Shown here: piece after piece, positions 36,734-46,173 of the stretch
Position numbering within the stretch: position 1 is the first letter of the stretch
Layout of the letters: every line of letters begins with the position of its first letter
Origin: Thunnus maccoyii
Taxonomy: Eukaryota > Chordata > Actinopteri > Scombriformes > Scombridae
Direction of reading: 5' to 3'
NCBI RefSeq assembly: GCF_910596095.1
Contig: NC_056545.1
Location: 1,844,001-1,908,000 of the forward strand
DNA: 64,000 bases
Translations under genes and position numbers: made by a program
Notes under the pieces: generated by a model
The model's database searches: none
What the model was told of the DNA's origin: nothing
What the model saw: only the letters and a program-made list of their open reading frames with translations

Positions 36734-37040
36734 ATGTCAATAAATATTTCTGAGAGACAATGGAAAATGGCCTTGACCTCCATAGTGGAGGAGCTGGATG
36801 AGTCAGGATACAAGAAGATGTTGGGTTGTTGCTGTTTGGACAAAATCCCTAAAAGTGTAAAGACTGGCACATCCAAAGAGGAGATGCCTCAATTAATCAT
36901 CCAGCACTTAGGAGTAGATGAGTCCATCTCTGCAATCAATGAAGCAATGGATCTGATACCAAGGAAGGACTCTGCAGTCCAGGACAAGCTGCGCCCCTTT
37001 GTGGACAAACTGAGGAACAAACGTGAAGAAGAGAACAGAA
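36734..37040 (+). CDS. Copy D PYD-like exon
   Basis: The exon codes for 102 aa, 78 identical to copy B by eye count. Helix text: ALTSIVEELDESGYKKML, EEMPQLIIQHLG, SISAINEAM, VQDKLRPFVDKLRNK. The loop after helix 2 has become GCCCLDKIPKSVKTGTS. The ATG lies two bases after the TTTGTCAG acceptor. The read-through frame past the donor ends at 37,201. Confidence 0.62.
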
Positions 37041-40000
37041 GTGAGTTCACACAGTTACTAGTTGTTTATATGAGGCCTCCGCAGACGCCTGCTATGAGCG
37101 TGCACAGAGGCTTTTATGGTCGGTGCATTGTCTGTGAAACAGGAGGCAGCAGCACAGACCAGGGTTTCTGCAGGTTCACCAAGTTATGTTTAAGACTTTA
37201 AGACCTTTTTAATATCACATAAAATGACATTTAATACCTGTATCACTATCAAACCATCTAAAGAAAGTATGGTGGAAAACCGCAAGACACAATATGACCT
37301 ACAATTACTAATTATATCAAAATTCATATTTTTGATGAAAAATGTAATTTTTTAAGCAAAAATACCAAAAAAATGCTGTTTTCAGCTTCTCAAATGTGAT
37401 GATTTAATGCTTTTCTCTGTCATACATGACAGTAAACTGAATATATTTGGGTTTTGGACAGTTCAGATATAACAAGACATCTGAAGACATCAAATTTGAT
37501 CCTGGGAAATTGTAACAGTAATTTTTCACCATGTTCTGATGTTTTATAGACAAAAAGATTCAATATGCTTTAATCATTAGCTGCAGTCCTACATCAACAG
37601 CATATCTCTCTACAGACAAAAGGCGCCACTGGAATAGGCCTGGCCTGTACTCAAAAATGCTAAATGAGAGAATATGTTTGTTTGATTGGTCCAATAGAGT
37701 CCATGAAGGAAATGAAGGAGGAAACAACCAAAAACCAGAGGGTGACGATGACAACGTTGGCTGAAACCAAAGGTAGGCCCCTAGGTGTAAATGTTTCTGT
37801 GAACCTACGTGGAGAAGTTTGTTTTGGGTAAAATATCAGATGAGCTGACGTGTACATCTCCCGAATCTCATCAATTGTGTTTGCGGCCCTGCATGTCGAT
37901 CAAGCTGATTGGTTGATTCAGTTCCTGTCAGTAGGCATATCCAAAAACAAACATGTTGCGTACAAGTATAAAAGAAACCAACACAGGAACGTCTCAGAGC
38001 GATCCCCGTACATGTTCACCTACATGCGGCCCAGAGAAACATCATTTCAACTCAATTTTTCAAGCAAGAAAACAGTTTCTGTTGATTTTGACATGAAGCT
38101 GACCAATCTGTGTGTTAAACTTATTAAAATGTCATTTTCAGGGAAGAAGAGGAAACATGACAGTGATTCAAAATCAGCGGACGAGGAGCGAGAGCGTAAA
38201 TCTAGTAGGTTAACAACCAAACACAAACACACCAGACAACACAGATCAGCCTGAGTCTGCTGCTGCTGGTGACCTCAACACAAACTGTTAAACTGCAGCT
38301 GTTTGACACTTTTGGCCTGCATTATATTACGGCCCTGCATCACATGATGATGATTGTAGCGTCCATCCTGTCATCATGTGTTGCCATGGTTTTAATTGTG
38401 TCTTGACAGATCATTAACAGCAGCAGACCCACCAAAAGTAGATGAATACATTATCTGGAACTCCAAAAGTTCAGTAGGTCACAGAAAATAGAGAAACAGC
38501 ACAATAAATTTAGATACATTACAAATAAATATGAGAGGAAAAACAAGACAGAAAAGTACCCTTTAAGTACCCTTTTCAGTCAAACTGGTCAATGACAGAA
38601 AACCAGTAGGGACAATAAGGCCCATATTATTAACAACATGAATTTATTGACATTTATATCACATTTTTGTCAGTACTTCCCAGCTGTTGATGTGGATCTG
38701 TGCAAGTTAAGGGTGTGTTTAACTTTTCAAATTTCATTTTCAGGGTTTAAGAGGAACAATCTTGTGAGCTATTCAGATTCTTCTGATGAGGAGCAAAAGG
38801 TTGCAGCTGGTGGGTTAACACACACACAACATAACAGATAAATAGTGATGAAGAGTTTTACAATATATCAGTCAAAAGCTGTACATTAGAATAAAATGAC
38901 ATCTTTGGCAAAATTACCATAATGACCCAAATGCAAACTCATACTCAACATCTTTCAAATGTATTGTCACATTTAAATGAAATACAGTAAACAAATGGGG
39001 ATAAACAGACAGAATGATGTCATATAGTTTGTCATATAAAGTCTGCTGGTTAATGAAATGAGACCAAAACAAACAAGAGCTCTGCTGCACAGAGGAAGGC
39101 ATCAGTGTCAAACTGACTGACTGTGGGGTTACCCTAACCCTGACCCTGTTTGTTTCTTCTTTTAAAGATCGATTGAAGAGCAGCCAACCTGACAAGGTAA
39201 GAGATGAAATTAAGGTTAATGATGAATACTACATATTGCATACAGTCTCACATGCTGGAATTATTTTATATATATTTATGTTGATGTCCTTGTTGTAAAT
39301 GTAGTAAACTAGTGAGTTATGCTCACAGCAAGAGTATCGCTGAGTTTCTAGGCTGTGTTCAGACAGAAAGCAGCCCTAAGTGTCAAAATGCAGCCCCTTC
39401 ATTCATTTCAATGAGATCAGTCCGTTGTCATAGATGGGTTGCTAACACAGAGGGCTCCGGCAAAAAAATGTTGCCAATTTTTGTCAGTGTTGCATCAAAG
39501 CCTTTTTTCATATTGATTTGTGTTTCGCCACAATACTGACGTAAGCATATGTTTATTTTCTAGGAGAGAAAGATTCCAACATGGGTGAGTGCATTTGTTT
39601 GAGACTTTGTACTGATTTATTCAGACATTCATCTTTGCATTTATGTTGTCTGAGGGAGATTTCTTTGTCTCCTTTTGTGTCCAGAGAAAAACCATCAAAG
39701 ATGTACTGACCAGCGGTGACCTGAGTAACAAAGTCATAACTGGGAAGGTTGTACAGAAATCTGCTCTGCGCACATATGAAACCCAACAGGAGGAGAAAAA
39801 GTTTTTCTTTTATCTGGGAGTCAGTGATGAGACATCCTGCATTAAAGTGATGGTGTACAGAAAAGATCGCCATCAAGATATCCAGGAGGGGAGCTGCTAC
39901 TCGTTCAGAAATGTAATCATGGAAGAGGATCTCATGAAAGTTACCAAACGGAGCAAAGTGGCAGAGACAGGTCCCATTGACATCCCTGAGGAGCTGGAGA

Positions 40001-43000
40001 TGGAAGCTGGGATGCTCATTTATCACCAGAAGCCAGTTTGCAGCATAGCAAAGGCCAAAGAGTATGCTGACAAGACAGCAGTGAGTGTTGAAGGAACTGT
40101 AACAGAGGTGAGTTTCCATAAGACATCCAGCAATACTAATGGTGAAAAGTTCCAAGAGTTGGCCTATCTGCCAGTGGGACAACAGTGGAATACTGTTGTC
40201 ATGTGGCACACAGCAGGGACATACCATAATCAGCAGTAAAGAATCACCATAAGCTGAGAAAATTTACCTGAATGGGGAGTGATAATCTGTTTATGAATCT
40301 CACACAGTATTGATATAATAATCAGTGGCATATGTCGGTAAGAATCGGTATATGCTAGTGAGAAGTGGTTTATGACAGTGGAACATGCACGTCATATACC
40401 AACATACCGTTCATCTCCACCATTCTGGTTTGTAGCACTTAAACTTAGTGCCACAAGCCAGAATGGCTGCCTTCAGCTGCCCTCACCCTCATGAACAAAC
40501 TAAATCCTGTCTTGTTTCCTTTTTGCATCCTGTTTACCTCCAAGCGCTTACTCTCAATATGTGCTGCAAGACACATCAGCACTTGGATATGTGTCCAGAA
40601 ATATCTCTCATCAGTTTTTCAGGTTTAGTATTCTTAACTGAGCTAGCATTTTGGTAGCAAAGGCAACCCACTGACCTCTGACAACATAAATATAATCAGT
40701 TCTACAGGAAGTAGAGGTGGAATCACACCTCAGATTATGTTACATAGAATGTGAAAATCATCCAATACATGACAGCTGATCTACACATTAGACTGACAAA
40801 CCCAGTGTAACTTAAGATTGCACAATCTTTTGTCGAATTTGTTGAAAGTAAAGGAACTCCAATTGAATTGTTTCCATTGTTGTTTTTTTCAGATTGGTCA
40901 TGTTGAACCCATCAAAGTGAAGAACCAACGGAGGAAGAAAGACAAGCAGGAATTCCAACTTAATGATGGCAAAGATTCCATCAGGATCACCTTGTGGGGC
41001 AAAGACACTGCACAACTCAGAGGAACATCAGATGGAGACTTTGTCAGAGTGACCAACGTGAAGACCAATCACTACTATAAAACCGTCTCGCTGAACTCAA
41101 CCGATTTCACCAGAATTTTCAAGGTAGCTGCTGCCAACATGCTGCACACTGTTCTACTGATGTCAGTTTGGGATATTTTAGTTTTTCTCTCAAAACACAA
41201 AAGAGTTGTTTGTTGGTTGAATGAGGAGCTTCTTGATATCATAATCAGTGACAAAACATCGCTGGTAGTCTTTGATAGAACTCTGTTTACATGTAAGTGA
41301 TCTACCAGAAACACGTTGTAGAGCAGGTTTGTGTACAATACAGTTAGATACTGTATGTATATGGTGGAACTATTTAATCAGTTTTTAACCAGCTGTTACA
41401 GCACTTACAGTCCGTGTGGTGTGAAAACTCATGTTTAACTCTCAACATTAAACAAACTGTCGCTTTTTTTCCCTGTCAGAACTTAGTATGCTAAATTCAA
41501 AAGTAAAATATCAAAAGAGTTGTTAAAGAGTTGTTTGTTGTTCAGTTTGTTGGTTGAATGAGGAGCTTCTGGATGTCATAATCAGTGACAAAAGATCACT
41601 AGTAGTCTTTGATAGAACTCTGTTTACATGTAAGTGATCTACCCATAGACTGTATAAAAATATGGACGTAGTTACCGTGACGTCAGCCGTTGGTTTCTGA
41701 AGAGCGGTTTTGAAGCTCAAAGTGAGCCGCTCCGGCCGTCGCCATCTTGGCAGTATGTGACGCTATGTAACTCCCAGCCAATCAAAAATGAGTAAAGAGG
41801 CGGGCTGAATGGCCGAAACAAGCCACCTAGCGGCTGGCGGACCTGTCACTCAAAGCAGCCATGTCCTTCATTATGCATAACTTTACTGTTTAATAAAATT
41901 TAAACGGGTGAGTTATAAAAAAATTCACCCCCCGTACAGTTGTCATGAAAGACGAAATTAGCTACAGAGACCAAAACCGTTGTTTGTACCAGGCTGTAAA
42001 CATGTTTATTTCTGCTGTAAAGTTGGACATTTTAACATGGGGGTCTATGGGGATTGACTCGCTTTTGGAGCCTCAAGTGGCCGTTCAAGGCACTGCAGTT
42101 TTTGGCACTTCCACATTGGCTTCGTTTTACAGCCCCGGAGGTTGCTGCTTGGATCTACCAGAAACATGTTGTAGAGCAGGTTTGTGTACAATATAGTTAT
42201 ATACTGTATGTATACGGTGGAGCTATTTAATCAGTTTTTAACCAGCTGTTGCAGCACTTACAGTCCGTGTGGTTTGAAAACTCATGTTTAACTCTCAACA
42301 TTAAACAAACTGTTGCTTTTTTTCCTTGTCAGAACATAATACGCTAAATTCAGAAGTAAAATATCTCGACCCTCGGTTAGAGTTCCACCTAAAATTTGAG
42401 AAACATAAATTGTTGAGCAAGTTTGCAAAAGCAAACTTAAAGTTGTAATCATTTCAATAAATTTGCTAATATTAAACTCATCTATAAATGCCAAAGTGCT
42501 TTACTCTCAGGTTTTCTGGATCAATGACCATGCCAGTGGTAGGCAAACAGCGGCCCGTGGGCCAAATCTGGCCCTCCAGCAAACATTTTGAGCCGTCTTA
42601 TGAAAGCTGAAGTTTTTACTTTCATAATTTACATCAAAACTTTTACTCTACTGGAGATGACAAAACAAACTAAAGGTTTGTGTGCAACCCAATGAATATA
42701 ACCTGAATATACAGCTAATATCGCCCCCACACCAGGAGAGACATTAAAACCATGATGTTTGAACAGTGCATGGTGAGGAAATTAAGTCTAATAAACTGAC
42801 CAGAAATGACATTTTAATGTGTGAATTCTTTATTCCTTCAGCCTATTGAACCAGAACAGATGTTCTTCACAAACACAAATAGATGGCGATCTAATAGAAA
42901 TGGTGTGTTGATGCCATTTCCTTCTAACTATAAAACTTTTAATCCACCATAAATTAATCAGTCTGCTGTAGTCATGAGTGATCTGGGTTGAGTTTTATGG

Positions 43001-43898
43001 TCATTTTATTGCATCAATCTTTGTGTTTGGTCATTTTTTGTATGTATTTTCTTGTTTGGTTCTGTGTTTTGTGAGTTGTGTGTAATTGAAGGTAGGGCTG
43101 GGCAATATGGATAAAATCTAATATCACAATATTTTTTGACAAAATACCTCAATATTGCGACAATATTGTAGGGATGACTGTTGGTGCTTTCACAAAATAT
43201 TTACACAATGAGATTTTTTATAAATAATCATCAGTAATGTGGATATAATGACTAGGTGGGTAAAGGCAAATAATAAAACAGCTGGAACAGTCTGGTCAGT
43301 TCACTTTACTGTAATGCATCCATTAAAACCACGAAAATACAACACTTATGCCGTATCACGATATTACGATATCTAAAATCTAAGACAATATCTTAACTTA
43401 TATCACAATATTGATATAATATTGATGTGTTGCCCAGCCCTAATTGAAAAGCCCTTCTAGGGACGGGTGGTACAAACTATCTTAGGCTATAAATGCTGTG
43501 GTTTGTGCTATTAGTATGCTGTAAGAAATTAAACTTGATGCCCTCCTCCCTGCTTAGCTGTAAACTACTGAGTGATTCTCAGTGTATTTCTCAACATGTC
43601 CTGACTCTTGACTGTAAATGTTTATCTGTGTTTGCAGATTCAAAGTGCGCCCATCCAGAATGTGACAATTGAGATTATAGGAATCATAAAAGCCAATATG
43701 ATGGAGACTCAACTGGAAGCAAGCTTCAACGACCAGGTGGAAACGCTTGTTGTGTCTTCTAAACATCTGGCAAAGGCGTTTGGTGTCAGACTGGACGGTG
43801 ATTTTAAAAATAGGCTAATTGAAAAAAACTCTCTCTATGCAAAAGTAGAAATACAAGGAAGTACAATCATAAGAATCACTGCAGCTGAAGAGATGTGA
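36734..43898 (+). CDS. PYD/OB-fold array gene, copy D (complete, ~491 aa predicted)
   Basis: Exons: 36,734-37,040 (PYD-like), 37,698-37,772, 38,142-38,204 (KKRKH), 38,744-38,809 (acidic), 39,168-39,196, 39,564-39,584, 39,685-40,107, 40,893-41,123 and 43,638-43,898 (stop TGA). The sum is 1476 nt, or 492 codons. Every junction is GT-AG and in phase. Domain order: PYD-like 1-102; Lys/Glu-rich linker ~103-128; NLS-like ~129-149; acidic ~150-171; short hinge; OB-like 1 and linker ~189-329; OB-like 2 ~330-491. It has a non-coding exon 1 at 34,480 and an ISRE-like site upstream, so interferon induction is possible. It differs from copy B by having one acidic exon instead of three. Read as a PYHIN-like nucleic-acid sensor by architecture only; function unknown. 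Confidence 0.74.
38142..38809 (+). CDS. Copy D NLS-like and acidic exons (two exons)
   Basis: 38,142-38,204 encodes GKKRKHDSDSKSADEERERKS. 38,744-38,809 encodes FKRNNLVSYSDSSDEEQKVAA. Both are phase 1-1. The acidic Ser/Asp stretch resembles casein-kinase-2 or SUMO-interaction sites, a motif guess only. Confidence 0.65.
39124..39146 (+). repeat. Short telomere-like insertion beside a 3' splice site
   Basis: GGGGTTACCCTAACCCTGACC sits between CTGACTGACTG and CTGTTTGTTTC in copy D only. Copies A and B read directly across. It resembles imperfect (CCCTAA)n and lies ~20 bases upstream of the 39,168 exon. Confidence 0.6.
39685..40107 (+). CDS. Copy D exon: first OB-fold-like domain plus linker
   Basis: A 423-nt phase 0-0 exon, same length as in A and B. 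Strands include GKVVQKSALRTYE, KFFFYLGVSD, CIKVMVYRKD and CYSFRNVI. The linker IPEELEMEAGMLIYHQ and AKAKEYAD precedes VSVEGTVTE. The microexon 39,564-39,584 (ERKIPTW) is upstream. Confidence 0.75.
40893..41123 (+). CDS. Copy D exon: second OB-fold-like domain, first half
   Basis: A 231-nt phase 0-0 exon (IGHVEPIKVKNQRRKKDKQ...), with core strands identical to A. Read-through past the GTAGCT donor is open to 41,300, with a 12-nt in-frame deletion compared with copy A. Confidence 0.73.
41200..42375 (+). repeat. Partial intron duplication in copy D
   Basis: From AAAAGAGTTGTT (41,203) to GTAAAATATC (~41,512) the intron is repeated at ~41,513-42,365. The second block resembles copy A (for example TATACGGTGGAGC, ATACGCTAAATTCAG) more than the first does, and it is split by the element at 41,644-42,151. 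Confidence 0.6.
41644..42151. mobile_element. 508-bp non-autonomous element, 8-bp TSD GATCTACC
   Basis: CATAGACTGTATAAAAATATGG...GGAGGTTGCTGCTTG is flanked by GATCTACC at 41,636-41,643 and 42,152-42,159. The empty site is in copies A and B (GTGATCTACCAGAAAC). The 8-bp duplication fits the hAT superfamily. The same family is at 59,482-60,224. Confidence 0.75.
43091..43440. mobile_element. 350-bp hAT-like MITE, 8-bp TSD TAATTGAA
   Basis: It starts GGTAGGGCTGGGCAATATGG and ends GTTGCCCAGCCC, with inverted GGGCTGGGC ends. TAATTGAA is at 43,083-43,090 and 43,441-43,448. Copy B reads GTGTAATTGAAAAGC with one copy. Confidence 0.8.
43638..43898 (+). CDS. Copy D terminal exon: second OB-fold-like domain, second half
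   Basis: The exon codes for 86 aa plus TGA, phase 0 (IQSAPIQNVTIEIIGIIKANMM...ITAAEEM). The family 3'UTR is largely deleted here, and an L2 LINE begins ~35 bases after the stop. Confidence 0.72.
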   Translation: MQSAPIQNVTIEIIGIIKANMMETQLEASFNDQVETLVVSSKHLAKAFGVRLDGDFKNRLIEKNSLYAKVEIQGSTIIRITAAEEM

Positions 43899-43931
43899 AG
43901 TAAGGAAAAGGTCATCTAAATACCTTCACAT

Positions 43932-44588
43932 TAAGCTGGTTTAAGTCCTATTTATCAGACCGATTTCAGTTTGTACATGTTAATGATGAATCCTCCGTGA
44001 AGGCAAAAGTTAGACACAGAGTTCCACAAGGTTTAAGTACTTGGACCAAATCTATTTACCTTGTATATGCTTCCTTTAGGTAATATTATTAGGAAACACT
44101 CCATAAATTTTCATTGTTATGCAGATGATACCCAATTATATTTATCAATGAAGCCTAATGAAACCAATCAGTTACACAAACTCCAAGCATGCCTTAAGGA
44201 CATAAAGACCTGGATGACCTGCAATTTTCTACTACTAACCTCAGATAAAACTGAAGTTATTGTGTTTGGCCCTAAACACCTTAGAAACACATTATCTAAT
44301 GATATAGCTATTCTGGATGGCATTACCCTGGCCTCCCTCTTTCTTTCTCTCTCTCAACCCAACTGGTCAAAGCAGATGACCGCCCACCTAGAGCCGGGTT
44401 CTGCTTGAAGTTTCTTCCCATTAAAGGGGAGTTTTTCCTTACCGCTGTCGCCAAGTGCTGCTCATGGGGGAATTGTTGGGTCTCTGTAAATTAAAGAGTA
44501 TGGTCTTGACCTGCTCTATGTGAAAAGTGCCCTGAGATGACTTTTGTTGTGATAAAACTTGATAAAAATTGATAACTGATTGATTGAC
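43932..44588 (+). mobile_element. L2-type LINE fragment with YADD, plus strand
   Basis: Frames encode WFKSYLSDRFQFV, then [19 protein letters not shown] (RT catalytic YADD), [15 protein letters not shown] and 3'UTR words shared with the element at 2,727. It ends in (TTGA)-type repeats at 44,545-44,588. A frameshift precedes YADD. Confidence 0.75.
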
Positions 44589-44644
44589 ATAAATTCCTTG
44601 CATTGTAATTGTTTGACTTTTATACATGTTTTTTTTTAATGTAT

Positions 44645-46169
44645 TGTTGGGCCTCAAACCATGAGGTCACACAGAGAAGGCCTACATGTGACCTGTGAGG
44701 CCTGACCACGAGTTGCTTTTTCCTGTGTTTCCTCCGAGACAAAGGAATAACACCAAAATGCTGCATACAGACAATGGGAGTCCATTGCAAACTCCATTTC
44801 CAAAGATGCTTTGCGATTTTCACACCTCAGCAGGGAACAGTCAACATACAGTCTCATTGGCAGAGACGCTCCTGCACAGCGGAGCGTCCTGATGACGCAG
44901 CCATGACATCACCACCCCTTTAAAAACTGAACGTGCCCTGAAGCACATGCCTTTCCCATGTCACTGAGCTAGGGGTAACTTGTGTTCCTCTGTGAGTCAG
45001 CTTGACTAAGGGGGTACCCCACGCACGTGTTTTCCCCTCATTGAAGACTCCCCTTGCCGGACGAGACGAGACTTCGCCCGTGTTCATCTGAACACATTCC
45101 TGGATCTGAGCGAGACTGCTGCTGCAACCAGCGTCCTCAAATTCCCTCGAGAAGGAAGAAACAAAGTTTCTTCAGGAAGACGTGGAACTTCTCCGCCCCA
45201 CTCTTCTTCACCGAGTCGACTCTGCTGTTCTCTCCGCCATGCCGCTGAGAGCCAGCTGCCATACTTTTCACCAACCGTGCGAGAACGGCCACCGTCTGCA
45301 TCCGAGCCGAGAACAGCCGGACAGAAAGACGGACTACACACACACCCTGCTCGCTCTGGGTAGAGGCAGTGTTAGTTGTGTGTTCTTATCAGCATCAGTT
45401 GCTGTTGTTTAGCATTTAGCTCTTAGCTTTTGCTATTGTTTGTTGGGTTGTTGACGGACCGCCGAGTCCATTTTTCTCTGCTTTACTCTGAGGAGTATTT
45501 TAAGTTTGCTGCCTGTGTAGTTGTGTTCACCACGCTAGACTGTTTTGTGTTTGTCCTGCTCGGGACTACTGCTGTGTTTGTGCCATCGTGAGTGAGAAAG
45601 TAAGTTGCTTTGTCGATCAGAAACCAGAAAACGTGCGTTACAGACTGCTGTCCGTACGCACGCTGTCTGTGGACAAAGGAACCGCTTCTCTTCCTCTCAC
45701 GATCGCTTTCTTTCCTTCTTTCCTCTCTTGCAACTAACACACACGCGCACGCACCAACATCTTTTTGCACATCTGATGGTCAGATAACGTCGGACAAAGC
45801 CTCGCTTTGTCTTTCCTTATCCGCCATTAGACACGTGTGTTTTTCACAGAATTGGGTGAGTGCAAGACGCCGACCACCATGCAGCGCCATCTTGCTTTTG
45901 TCTAACCAAGACACCGCCATACACCGGTTTCTGGGTGGCGCCCCGCATTTGTTAATTCATATTAATAATTCTATTAATTGTTATAATTAGTTAATTATCT
46001 TTGATAATTGATAATTATTGCAAATAATCAATGTGTTCTTCACAGATCCAACAGTTGGTGCCCGAATTATTGATTAAGGTTAACAATATCTTGATTTCAT
46101 AATTCATAATTATCTATGATAATTATGAATTATTGGTAATAACTAAACACACTACTGCCCGTCCCAACA
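44645..46169 (+). mobile_element. Solo LTR-like element, 1525 bp, 4-bp TSD GTAT
   Basis: TGTTGGGCCTC...CGTCCCAACA is flanked by GTAT at 44,641-44,644 and 46,170-46,173. Copies A and B are uninterrupted at this place. Short open frames within (for example 45,054-45,412) look fortuitous. It is unusually long for an LTR. The 29,067 copy has the same ends but lacks the middle ~0.75 kb. Confidence 0.78.
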
Positions 46170-46173
46170 GTAT

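Noticed and set aside
45054-45990. Several overlapping open frames (64-126 aa)
   Set aside because: They lie within the 1525-bp LTR-like element, show no recognisable domain, and are low-complexity Ser/Thr/His-rich.
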